Positions 1 to 8,421 of a DNA stretch of 64,000 nt are shown here, in pieces; the first letter of the stretch is position 1; each line of letters opens with the position of its first letter. Origin of the DNA: Chlorobiales bacterium Clorobi_01 (GTDB taxonomy: Bacteria; Bacteroidota; Chlorobiia; Chlorobiales; Chlorobiaceae); the NCBI GenBank assembly GCA_001602925.1, contig LUZT01000005.1:186001-250000 (forward strand), read 5' to 3'. The notes beneath the pieces are model-generated. The model was given only the letters and a program-made list of their open reading frames with translations. It made no database searches and had not been told where the DNA came from. The translations under genes were made by a program, and so were the position numbers.

Positions 1-513
1 TTGAGGGATCTCATAACACCGGTTACAAAGGGAGAGGCTGAAGCAGTATTTGGTTCGAGAATGATGACACCTTTCGGAGCACTAAAAGGAGGGATGCCCG
101 CCTACAAGTTTGTAGGCAACAAAATTCTGACTTTGTTTCAGAATATCATGTTAAAAACCTCTTTAAGCGAATTTCACTCGGGCTACAGAGCATATTCTGT
201 AAAGGCCTTGAAGCAAATCCCTTTTCATTTAAATACGCCCGATTTCCATTTCGATACTGAAATAATAATCCAGCTGATTCTTTGGGGCTTCCGTATCGCA
301 GAACGCCCGATTCCAACCTATTATGGTGATGAAATCTGTTATGTGAATGGTCTCAAATATGCTTTAGATGTAGTCATTACCACAATTAAAGCAAGAATGC
401 AGCACCTTGGTCTTTTTCACGAACACAAATACGAAGTTATTCATCCGCATAATAGTAACGGTTATCCTGAAGCAAAACTATCCATAAAAAGTCCGAGCGG
501 CGACCGCATTTGA
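1..513 (+). CDS. Glycosyltransferase family 2, C-terminal part (cut by window edge; possibly truncated bifunctional GT/methyltransferase)
   Basis: This is the 3' end of a gene that begins left of the window; the TTG at base 1 is only the first open codon. The visible 170 residues resemble the C-terminal half of dolichyl-phosphate-mannose-synthase-like GT2 enzymes, with an 'FGSRMM' motif, an 'FHSGYRAYS' motif, and 'FHFDTEIIIQ' and 'ERPIPTYYGDE' segments, so it probably transfers a sugar from a nucleotide or lipid-phosphate donor in the cytoplasm. The protein ends at 'SIKSPSGDRI'. In related GT2 proteins with a C-terminal methyltransferase domain, a motif such as GDRILDLGC would follow at this point, so the domain appears to have been lost (inference). 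The sequence is more AT-rich than the genes at 20-27 kb. The next gene runs toward it from the opposite strand. Confidence 0.75.
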   Translation: MRDLITPVTKGEAEAVFGSRMMTPFGALKGGMPAYKFVGNKILTLFQNIMLKTSLSEFHSGYRAYSVKALKQIPFHLNTPDFHFDTEIIIQLILWGFRIAERPIPTYYGDEICYVNGLKYALDVVITTIKARMQHLGLFHEHKYEVIHPHNSNGYPEAKLSIKSPSGDRI

Positions 514-671
514 GCCAGTTGGGACGTGAACCCTGAATAATACGCCTTTTACAGCCTTCGAGCTGCAACAGATAATGGCTCTTGAGTGATTACCGGCATT
601 TTGTGATTTATGATGCTGGTATGCCTGCCAACAGTTTTGGGTTAGCGTTCACGGCACTTTGGCGACACAAC

Positions 672-1892
672 TTACGGCACACTCACAAACTGATCTGCAT
701 GGCCAGCGGTTGCCACAGCACCCATCATCGAAGTCGTCGTAGCCCGACGATATGTAATCCACAACAGGCCGCAAAGCACGAACGCCCCAATCTGCACATG
801 CAAAGACTTTGCGATTACGACCATGAGCATTGGCAGCAACCAGGCAGCAACCAGCACTTCGCGCTCACCACGCAGCCAGCCATTGCGAAGGCCGTCCAAT
901 GCCAGCCAGGTGATCGGACAGGCCAACCATGCCAGATCGTAATCAAACACATACGGGCTGACCAGAAACGTAGCCGTCATCAAAGCTGCGCTGCGCAAAT
1001 TCCGGTTTTGGCAATGGCGCCACACACGCCATACGATAATCACAGCCCCCACAGCAACGACAAAATGGACTACATAAGCCCACGCGACAGGCATTTCGAG
1101 TAAGCGCAAAAAAGCAAACAAAGAGGGCATTCTATTCCAGAGAGAAGATTCATTTTCCAGAAACAATCGCGCATAGCCAAGATTGGCGAGAAATCCTTTC
1201 AGCACCGCAGTACCAAGGGTCGCCGTGCCAATGGCCATAAAGGTAATCGCCGTCACGGCGGCAGTTATCAATGTCTTCCATGCGCCAATAGCGAGTAACG
1301 CCACCAGAAAAAGAATCGCAAGATGCGGTTTGATGGCAAGCAGGCCGATGAACACTCCGGCCAGAACAGGCCGTTTCTCAACACTGAGCAATGCCGCACC
1401 GGCAAGCGCTGCGGTTAGGAAGCCGTTCTGACCGCAAAGGAGGGTTACCCACAATCCTGGAAAAGCAGCCAGACACCACATGGCGATGTTGCCCCGAACA
1501 ATGCGGCGCAAAACCAGAAGATAGCCGCCCAGTGTTGACAACATAAATGCCCAGTATGCTGCCACGTAAGGCAGTAAAGCCAACGGCAGAACAACAAGGT
1601 AGAACGACGGCGGATAGAGCCATACAATAGGGTTATGCAGAGCTGGGATTGCAACTTGCTCAGCCTTGAAAAGCAAGGGAATATTATAAGCGTCTTGCGC
1701 ATGTCCTGTCAAGGCAAGATGCGATGCTGCCCAATATTGAATAAAGTCAAACCCAAGCGGTATCCCCTGTAGGTCGATCATGTTTTTCGACATCAGAACC
1801 CAAACCAGGCCCAGCACAAGGAACAGAGCAAGAAAGATGCGGGGATAAATTTTGAGGCGCTCCCGATTCAGCCAATGCACGTCGGCTTTCAT
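672..1892 (-). CDS. GT87/DUF2029-family polytopic glycosyltransferase, paralogue 1 (last of seven)
   Basis: A 406-residue hydrophobic protein with about ten predicted membrane segments, resembling the GT87 (DUF2029) family of GT-C fold glycosyltransferases, which use polyprenyl-phosphate sugars on the outer face of the membrane. The first extracytoplasmic loop carries 'GFDFIQYWAASHLALTGH', whose Asp is the expected catalytic residue of the fold. Later landmarks are 'GQNGFLTAA', 'IKPHLAILF' and 'VSPYVFDYDLAW'. The open frame reaches upstream to 1961, but all copies share a start just before a WLNRERL segment, here ATG at 1892 preceded by GGGA; that start is used. It is the 3'-most unit of the tandem array, with a 76-base gap to the next copy. 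Acceptor and donor are unknown. Confidence 0.85.
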   Translation of the reverse strand: MKADVHWLNRERLKIYPRIFLALFLVLGLVWVLMSKNMIDLQGIPLGFDFIQYWAASHLALTGHAQDAYNIPLLFKAEQVAIPALHNPIVWLYPPSFYLVVLPLALLPYVAAYWAFMLSTLGGYLLVLRRIVRGNIAMWCLAAFPGLWVTLLCGQNGFLTAALAGAALLSVEKRPVLAGVFIGLLAIKPHLAILFLVALLAIGAWKTLITAAVTAITFMAIGTATLGTAVLKGFLANLGYARLFLENESSLWNRMPSLFAFLRLLEMPVAWAYVVHFVVAVGAVIIVWRVWRHCQNRNLRSAALMTATFLVSPYVFDYDLAWLACPITWLALDGLRNGWLRGEREVLVAAWLLPMLMVVIAKSLHVQIGAFVLCGLLWITYRRATTTSMMGAVATAGHADQFVSVP

Positions 1893-1968
1893 AGTATTTT
1901 TCCCAGATGTTCTATTCGGGTCCGGCATCATCGAAATGTTTCCAGTGCCATAGTAAGGCAAGTTCTGA

Positions 1969-3174
1969 TTACTGTATTATCTCGTACTGATCTGCATGGC
2001 CACCGGTTGCCAGAGCACCTGACATCGAAACTGCTGTAGCCCGGCGATACGTCATCCACAACAGGCTGCACAGCACCAGCGGCCCCACCTGCACGTTCAG
2101 ATGCGCAATGATCTGTACCATCATCAGCAGCGGCAGCAACCAGGCAGCAACCAGCACTGCGCGCTCGCCACGCTGCCAGCCGTAGCGCAACCCGTCCAAT
2201 GCCAGCCAGGCGATCGGAAAAGCCAGCCATGCCAGGTCGTAAAACAATACATACGGGCTGACCAGAAACGTTGCTGTCATCAGGGATGCGCCACGAAGGT
2301 TCCGGTTCTGACAATTGCGCCAGACGCGCCAGACGGCGATCACGGCCACCACAGCAACGATGAAATGAGCGACATACGCCCAGGTGACAGGCGTGCCGAG
2401 CAGACGCATGAACGCAAATACCGAGGGCATTTTACTCCAGAGAAGAGATCCGTTTTCCAGACATAAATGCCGGGCATCGCCAAGACTTGCAAGAAAGGCC
2501 TTCAGCACAGCGGTTCCCAGAATTGCCGTTCCAGCAGCCATAAAGGTAATCGCCGTCACGGCAGCGGTTATGAAAGTTCGCCACGCGCCAATGGCGAGTA
2601 GCGCCACCGGAAAGAGCATCGCAAGATGCGGTTTGATGGCGAGCAGACCGATAAACACTCCCGCCAGAACAGGCCGACGCTCAAGGCTGAGCAGTGCTAT
2701 CCCGGCGATGGCCGCGGTCAGAAAGCCGTTCTGGCCGTCATAAAAGTTCATCCACAATCCTGAGAAACCGGCCAGGCACCACATCGCCGTACTGCCCCGA
2801 ATGATGCGGCGCAACGCCAGAAGATAGCCGCCCAGCGTTGACAACATGAAGCTCCAGTATGCTGCCGCGTAAGGCAGTAACGCCAGGGGCAGAATAACAA
2901 GGTAGTATGAGGGCGGATAGAACCATCCGTAAACGTCCTGCGGGCCGGGTTCTGCAATTTGCTGAGCCTTGATGAGTGAGGGTATGCTGTAGGCGTCCAG
3001 TGCATGCCCTGTCAAGGCAAGATGCGATGCAGCCCAGGCCAGAACAAAGTCGCCGGTAACCATATGTTTCGACGTTAACACCAAGCCTGAGCCAAGCAAA
3101 AGAAATAGTGCCAGAAAGATGCGGGAATAAAATATGAGACGCTCCCGATTCAGCCAGCGCGCGTCTGCGTTCAT
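1969..3174 (-). CDS. GT87/DUF2029-family polytopic glycosyltransferase, paralogue 2
   Basis: A 401-residue membrane protein, clearly a duplicate of its neighbours. The start is the ATG at 3174 in front of 'NADARWLNRERL', preceded by an AGAGAGAAAG purine stretch; the longer open frame to 3273 is non-coding leader that is also duplicated. This copy diverges most in the first loop, which is shortened to 'MVTGDFVLAWAASHLALTGH', so the spacing around the presumed catalytic Asp differs from the other six. The remaining landmarks ('YDGQNGFLTAA', 'IKPHLAMLFPVALLAIGAWR', 'VSPYVLFYDLAW') are kept. The loop change could alter substrate choice (inference). Confidence 0.85.
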   Translation of the reverse strand: MNADARWLNRERLIFYSRIFLALFLLLGSGLVLTSKHMVTGDFVLAWAASHLALTGHALDAYSIPSLIKAQQIAEPGPQDVYGWFYPPSYYLVILPLALLPYAAAYWSFMLSTLGGYLLALRRIIRGSTAMWCLAGFSGLWMNFYDGQNGFLTAAIAGIALLSLERRPVLAGVFIGLLAIKPHLAMLFPVALLAIGAWRTFITAAVTAITFMAAGTAILGTAVLKAFLASLGDARHLCLENGSLLWSKMPSVFAFMRLLGTPVTWAYVAHFIVAVVAVIAVWRVWRNCQNRNLRGASLMTATFLVSPYVLFYDLAWLAFPIAWLALDGLRYGWQRGERAVLVAAWLLPLLMMVQIIAHLNVQVGPLVLCSLLWMTYRRATAVSMSGALATGGHADQYEIIQ

Positions 3175-3244
3175 GGTCTTTCTCTCTACTGCGTGTTCGG
3201 ATTTTTTTGTCATTGTCGAAGTGTTCGCCAGAGAATAAAATCGC

Positions 3245-4453
3245 TTACTGTAAAGTCTCGAACTGATCTTCACAGGCGGCGCTGGCCGGAGCGCCTGTCA
3301 TCGATGCTGTCGTTGCACGACGATACGTCATCCACAACAGACTGCCAAGTACCAGTGGGCCTACCTGCACTTTCAGCATTGCAGCTATCAGAACCATCAT
3401 CAGCGGCAGCAACCACGCCGCCACAAGCACTTCGCGCTCACCGCGCAACCAGCCGTTGCGCAGACCATCCAATGCCAGCCATGCGATGGGAAAGGCCAGC
3501 CATGCCAGATCGTAATAAAATGCGTATGGGCTGACCAGAAACGTTGCCGTCATCAGAGCTGCGTTACGAAGGTTCCGGTTCCGGCAATGGCGCCAGACGC
3601 GCCAGACGGCGATCACGGCCACCACTGCAACGGCAAACTGGACAGCATACGCCCATGTGGCGGACGTTCCGAGCAGGCGCAGAAACGCAAACACCGAGGG
3701 GACTTTATTCCAGAGAAGATGGGTGTTTTCCATAAACAGACGCGCATAGCCAAGACTCGCGAGAAACGCCTTCAGCACAGCGGTTCCCAGAATTGCCGTT
3801 CCAGCAGCCATAAAGGTGATTGCCGTCACAGCGGCGGCTATCAGGGTGCGCCACGCGCCAATGGCGAGTAATGCCACCGGAAAGAGCATCGCAAGATGCG
3901 GTTTGATGGCAAGCAGGCCAATGAACACTCCCGCCAGTACCGGCCGACGCTCAAGGTTGAGCAATGCCGCACCGGCAAGCGCGGCGGTCAGAAATCCATT
4001 CTGGCCATCAAAAAAGTTCATCCACAATCCTGAGAACCCGGCCAGGCACCACATCGCCGTCTTGCCGCGAATGATGCGGCGAAACACCAGAAGATAGCCG
4101 CCAAGCGTTGACAATATGAAAGTCCCGTATGCTGCCAGGTACGGCAGTAACGCCAACGGCAAAATAACAAGGAAGTACGAGGGCGGATAAAACCATGGGT
4201 AAGAAACTTTTGCAGCCGGCACACCAATTTGCTGAGCCTTGAAGAGCAAAGGAATGTTGTAGGCGTCCTGAGCATGTCCTGCCAGAGCAAGATACGATGC
4301 ACCCCAAAATGCAATAAAGTCTAAACCGAGAGGGTGCCCTCCTGTATCAGAAAAAAAAACACTCCCTAAGCCGTAGATAAGGAATAGAGCCAGAAAGATG
4401 CGGGAATAAAATATGAGACGCTCCCGGTTCAGCCAGTGCGCTTGTGTTTTCAT
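3245..4453 (-). CDS. GT87/DUF2029-family polytopic glycosyltransferase, paralogue 3
   Basis: A 402-residue membrane protein of the same family. The start is the ATG at 4453 ('KTQAHWLNRERL'), with AGGA about eight bases upstream. The first loop reads 'LGLDFIAFWGASYLALAGH', followed by the usual 'PPSYFLVILPLALLPY', 'GQNGFLTAALAG' and 'SPYAFYYDLAW' landmarks. The loop between the first two helices is shorter than in copies 1 and 5-7. A 70-base gap separates it from copy 2 downstream and an 80-base gap from copy 4 upstream. The gaps are too short to hold separate strong terminators, so the seven genes probably form one transcript. Confidence 0.85.
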   Translation of the reverse strand: MKTQAHWLNRERLIFYSRIFLALFLIYGLGSVFFSDTGGHPLGLDFIAFWGASYLALAGHAQDAYNIPLLFKAQQIGVPAAKVSYPWFYPPSYFLVILPLALLPYLAAYGTFILSTLGGYLLVFRRIIRGKTAMWCLAGFSGLWMNFFDGQNGFLTAALAGAALLNLERRPVLAGVFIGLLAIKPHLAMLFPVALLAIGAWRTLIAAAVTAITFMAAGTAILGTAVLKAFLASLGYARLFMENTHLLWNKVPSVFAFLRLLGTSATWAYAVQFAVAVVAVIAVWRVWRHCRNRNLRNAALMTATFLVSPYAFYYDLAWLAFPIAWLALDGLRNGWLRGEREVLVAAWLLPLMMVLIAAMLKVQVGPLVLGSLLWMTYRRATTASMTGAPASAACEDQFETLQ

Positions 4454-4533
4454 AGCATTTCCTGCCATTGTGTATTTGGATATTTTCCAGCATCGTTGAA
4501 GTGCCTTACAAAGCCAGGCATGGCAAGTTCTCT

Positions 4534-5790
4534 TTACGGTACCGGCTCAAACTGATCAGCATAAGCGTCGGCGGCCATATCATCCATCATCGATGCCGCA
4601 TTGGCCCGACGCACCGTAATCCACAACAGACTGCAAAGCACCAGCGGGCCTGGCTGAAATTTTAGAGCCCCGGCTATTGGACTCATCAGCAACGGCATCA
4701 ACCATGCCGCCACAAGCGCTTCACGCTCTCCACGCAGCCAGCCGTTGCGCACACCATCCAATGTCAGCCAGGCGATCGGAAAGGCCAGCCATGCCAGATC
4801 GTAATCATACGCGTACGGGCTGACCAGAAAGGTTGCCGTCATCAGGGCTGCTCCGCGCAGGTTCCAGTTCTGACAATGACGCCAGACCTGCCAGACGGCG
4901 ATCACCGCCACCGCTGCAACGATACAATGGACAACATACGCCCACGTGACAGGCATTTCGAGCAGGCGCAGAAACGCAAACACCGAGGGCATTTTCTTCC
5001 AGAGAAGATATCCGTTTTCCAGAGACAGCCGCGCATGGCCAAGATTTGCGAAAAACGCCTTCAGGACAGCGGTTCCAAGGGTTAGCGTACCAATGGCCAT
5101 AAACGTGATTGCCGTCACGGCGGCGGTTATCAAAGTCCGCCAGGCGCCAATAGCAAGTAACACCACCGGAAAAAGAATCGCAAGATGAGGTTTGATGGCA
5201 AGCAGGCCGATGAGCGCTCCTGCCAGAACCGGTCTTCGCTCAACGCTGAAAAGTGCCGCACCGGCGATGGCCGCGGTCAGGAATCCGTTCTGGCCGCAAT
5301 AGAGGTTTACCCACAATCCGGAGAAACCGGCAAGACACCACATCGCCGTCTTGCCTCGGACGAGACGACGCAACACCAGAAGATAGCCGCCCAGCGTTGA
5401 CAACATGAAGGTCCAGTACGCTGCCAGGTACGGCAGTAACGCCAGCGGCAGTACAACGAGGTAAAACGACGGAGGGTAGAGCCATATATAACGGGCCTTG
5501 AATGCCGGTGTAACAAGTTGTTCAGTCTTTAACAGCAAGGAACTGTTGTAGGCGTCCTGAGCATGTCCCGTCAAGGCAAGATGCGATGCAGCCCAGAATT
5601 GTATAAAGTCAGCGCCAAACGGTATCCCTTGCAGGTCATACATGTTTTTCAAGATAGCTGCACCAATGCAAGACACAAGATATCCAGCCAGGAAGATACC
5701 GGGATAAAGTGTGAGGCGCTCCCGATTCAGCCAATGCGCTTCGGCCTTCGTGGTCTCTCTATCTGTTACGTATTCGGATTTTTCCAGCAT
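4534..5790 (-). CDS. GT87/DUF2029-family polytopic glycosyltransferase, paralogue 4 (canonical start codon lost)
   Basis: Same family and landmarks ('FGADFIQFWAASHLALTGH', 'CGQNGFLTAAIAG', 'SPYAYDYDLAW'). In the other six copies translation starts at an ATG directly before the K-x-(D/E/Q)-(A/K)-H/R-W-LNRERL segment. Here that codon is ACG (complement at 5749-5751), although the AGAGAGACC leader before it is intact. The nearest in-frame ATG upstream is at 5790, giving 418 residues, but no ribosome-binding site is visible there. Either that ATG is used, ACG works as a weak start, or the copy is poorly expressed. The rest of the frame is intact, so this is not an obvious pseudogene. The start given is provisional. 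Confidence 0.7.
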   Translation of the reverse strand: MLEKSEYVTDRETTKAEAHWLNRERLTLYPGIFLAGYLVSCIGAAILKNMYDLQGIPFGADFIQFWAASHLALTGHAQDAYNSSLLLKTEQLVTPAFKARYIWLYPPSFYLVVLPLALLPYLAAYWTFMLSTLGGYLLVLRRLVRGKTAMWCLAGFSGLWVNLYCGQNGFLTAAIAGAALFSVERRPVLAGALIGLLAIKPHLAILFPVVLLAIGAWRTLITAAVTAITFMAIGTLTLGTAVLKAFFANLGHARLSLENGYLLWKKMPSVFAFLRLLEMPVTWAYVVHCIVAAVAVIAVWQVWRHCQNWNLRGAALMTATFLVSPYAYDYDLAWLAFPIAWLTLDGVRNGWLRGEREALVAAWLMPLLMSPIAGALKFQPGPLVLCSLLWITVRRANAASMMDDMAADAYADQFEPVP

Positions 5791-5827
5791 CGTTGAAGTG
5801 TTTTGCAGAATCAGGCAAGGCGAGTTC

Positions 5828-7048
5828 CTATGGTACAGTCTCGAACTGCGCTGCATGGTCATTGATTGCCGTAGCCCCCGTCATCGATGTTTTCGTTGCA
5901 CGACGATACGTCATCCACAGCAGGCTGCAAAGCACTATCGGCCCTATCTGCACATTCAGCGCTTTAGCTATCACGGCCATCAGCAGCGGCAGCAACCAGG
6001 CAGCAACCAGCACTTCACGCTCTCCAGACAACCAGCCATTGCGCTGACCATCTACTGCCAGCCAGGCGATAGGACAAGCCAGCCAGGCGAGATCGTAACC
6101 AAACATGTATGGACTGACCAGAAGCGTTGCCGTCATTAAAACTGCTCCACGCAGGTTCCAGTTCTGGCAATGGCGCCACACTCGCCAGACGACGATCACG
6201 GCCACCACGGCAACGATACAATGGACAACATACGCCCATGCAACGGGCAGTCCGAACAGGCGCATAAAAGCAAACACAGAAGGAGAATACGTCCAGGAAA
6301 GAGAGCCGTTTTCAAGAAAAAGCCGTGCATAGCCAAGACTCTTAATAAATCCTTTCAGCACATCGACCCCCAAGCTTGCCGTGCTAATAATCATAAGCGT
6401 AATCGCCGTCACGCCGGCAGTAATCAAAGTACGCCACCCTCCAATAGCGAGTAACGCTACCGGAAAGAGCATCGCAAGATGAGGCTTAATGGTAAGCAGG
6501 CCGATGAACAGACCGGCCAAGACAGGCCTTCGTTCAATGTTTAGCAACGCCGCACTGGCAAGCGCCGCGGTCAGGAATGCGTTCTGGCCTTGAAAGAAAT
6601 TAATCCACAATCCGGAGAAAGCGGCCAGACACCACATCGCAATGTTACCACGAACAATTCGACGCAACACCAGAAGATAGCCTCCCAGCGTTGACAGCAT
6701 AAAGGTCCAGTATGCCACCAGGTACGGCAGTAACGCCAGCGGCAGCACAACAAGGTAGAACGATGGCGGGTAAAACCATGGATAAGCAAACTTCAATGCA
6801 GGGTGTGCAATTTGTTCAGCCCTCAAAATTAAAGGGATGTTGTAGGCATCCTGAGCATGTCCTGTCAAGGCAAGATGCGAGGCACCCCAGAATGTGATGA
6901 AGTCGTAACCAAACGGTTGACCAGAAAGGTCATGCGTATTTTTCGACATCAAAAACAGCTTAAACCCGATTGCAAGCAGAAGCAACAGAAAAATACGGGG
7001 ATAAAATATGAGGCGCTCCCGATTCAGCCAGTGTGCGTCTGTTTTCAT
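5828..7048 (-). CDS. GT87/DUF2029-family polytopic glycosyltransferase, paralogue 5
   Basis: A 406-residue polytopic protein. The ATG at 7048 ('KTDAHWLNRERL') follows a GAGAGATAGAGAGACC leader shared with neighbouring copies. The first loop carries 'FGYDFITFWGASHLALTGH'. The protein has 'QGQNAFLTAALASAALL' where the others have GQNGF, and a 'LTIKPHLAMLFPVALLAIGG' segment. The middle domain differs from other copies ('SLGVDVLKGFIKSLG', 'GSLSWTYSPSVF'), which suggests divergence, or less gene conversion, in the region facing the acceptor (inference). It sits mid-array, 76-77 bases from the conserved start sites on either side. Confidence 0.85.
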   Translation of the reverse strand: MKTDAHWLNRERLIFYPRIFLLLLLAIGFKLFLMSKNTHDLSGQPFGYDFITFWGASHLALTGHAQDAYNIPLILRAEQIAHPALKFAYPWFYPPSFYLVVLPLALLPYLVAYWTFMLSTLGGYLLVLRRIVRGNIAMWCLAAFSGLWINFFQGQNAFLTAALASAALLNIERRPVLAGLFIGLLTIKPHLAMLFPVALLAIGGWRTLITAGVTAITLMIISTASLGVDVLKGFIKSLGYARLFLENGSLSWTYSPSVFAFMRLFGLPVAWAYVVHCIVAVVAVIVVWRVWRHCQNWNLRGAVLMTATLLVSPYMFGYDLAWLACPIAWLAVDGQRNGWLSGEREVLVAAWLLPLLMAVIAKALNVQIGPIVLCSLLWMTYRRATKTSMTGATAINDHAAQFETVP

Positions 7049-7124
7049 GGTCTCTCTATCTCTCTCGTATTCCGATTTTTCGGGCATCGGCGAAGTATTT
7101 TCGAGCTTCAAGTAAGGCAAGTTT

Positions 7125-8342
7125 CTATGGCACCATGTCGAATTGCGCTGCATGGCCGCCGGTTGCCGTAACGCCCGTCATCGATACTGCTGCCCGACGA
7201 TACGAAATCCACAACAGGCTGCCAAGCACCAGCGGCCCTATCTGCACGTTCAGCGCTTCGGCTATTGGTATCATGAGTACCGGAAACAACCAGGCCGCCA
7301 CCAGCACTTCGCGTTCACCACGCAGCCAGCCGTTGCGCAACCCGTCCACTGCCAGCCAGGCAATCGGAAAAGCCAGCCAGGCCAGGTCATAATCATACAC
7401 GTATGGACTGACCAGAAACGTTGCTGTCATCAGGGCTGCGTTACGAAGCTCCCGGTTCCGGCAATGACGCCAGACGCGCCAGACGACGATCACCGCCATC
7501 ACAGCAACGACGAAATGAATAGCATAAGCCCATGTGACGGGCGTTCCGAGCAAACGCAAAAAAACAAACATCGAGGGCATTTTCTTCCACGGAAGACCTC
7601 CGTTTTCCAGAAACAGACGAGCATAGCCAAGATTTGCGAAAAATCCCTTCAGCACCGCAGTACCAAGGGTCGCCGTGCCAATGGCCATAAAGGTAATCGC
7701 CGTCATGGCGGCGGTTATCAAAGTCCGCCACGCGCCAATAGCGAGTAACGCTACCAGAAAAAGAATCGCAAGATGAGGTTTGATGGCAAGCAGGCCAATG
7801 AACAGCCCGGCCACGACCGGCCTTCGCTCAACGGCAAGGAGAGCCGCACCGGCAAGGGCTGCGGTCAGGAATCCATTCTGGCCGCAAATGAGGTTTACCC
7901 ACAAGCCGGAAAATGCGGCCAGACACCACATCGCCGTGTTACCCCGGATGATGCGGCGAAACACCAGAAGATAACCCCACAGCGTTGAGAGCATGAAGGT
8001 CCAGTATGCTGCCACGTAAGGCAGTAACGCCAGAGGAAGCACAACAAGATAGAACGACGGAGGGTAGGCCCATATATAAGTGAACCTGAATACCGGTATT
8101 ACGAGTTGTTCAGCCTTTAACAGCAGGGAATTGTTGTAAGCGTCCTGAGCATGCCCTGTCAAGGCAAGATGCGAGGCACCCCAGAATGTGATAAAATCAG
8201 CACCAAACGGGATCCCATTCAGGCCAAACTTTTTTTTTGCAATAAAAACACACCCTAAGCCAAACACAAAAAATCCAGCCAGAAAGATGCGGGGATATAT
8301 GGTGAGACGCTCCCGGTTCAGCCAGTGCGCGTCCGATTTCAT
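7125..8342 (-). CDS. GT87/DUF2029-family polytopic glycosyltransferase, paralogue 6
   Basis: A 405-residue membrane protein. The ATG at 8342 ('KSDAHWLNRERLTIYPRIF') is preceded by GAGATAGAGAGGCC. The open frame extends 153 bases further upstream, but that segment overlaps the 3' end of copy 7 and contains the duplicated leader, so it is not counted as coding. The first loop is 'FGADFITFWGASHLALTGH', and a lysine-rich 'FIAKKKFGLNG' precedes it. Other landmarks are 'CGQNGFLTAALAG' and 'SPYVYDYDLAW'. It closely matches copy 1 around 'TATLGTAVLKGFLANLGYAR' (FFANLGYAR here), consistent with recent duplication or gene conversion. Confidence 0.85.
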   Translation of the reverse strand: MKSDAHWLNRERLTIYPRIFLAGFFVFGLGCVFIAKKKFGLNGIPFGADFITFWGASHLALTGHAQDAYNNSLLLKAEQLVIPVFRFTYIWAYPPSFYLVVLPLALLPYVAAYWTFMLSTLWGYLLVFRRIIRGNTAMWCLAAFSGLWVNLICGQNGFLTAALAGAALLAVERRPVVAGLFIGLLAIKPHLAILFLVALLAIGAWRTLITAAMTAITFMAIGTATLGTAVLKGFFANLGYARLFLENGGLPWKKMPSMFVFLRLLGTPVTWAYAIHFVVAVMAVIVVWRVWRHCRNRELRNAALMTATFLVSPYVYDYDLAWLAFPIAWLAVDGLRNGWLRGEREVLVAAWLFPVLMIPIAEALNVQIGPLVLGSLLWISYRRAAVSMTGVTATGGHAAQFDMVP

Positions 8343-8421
8343 GGCCTCTCTATCTCTTTCGTATTCGGATTTTTTTGGCATCGTCGAAGTGTTTTCCAGA
8401 ATCAAGCGAAAAAAGTTCCGC

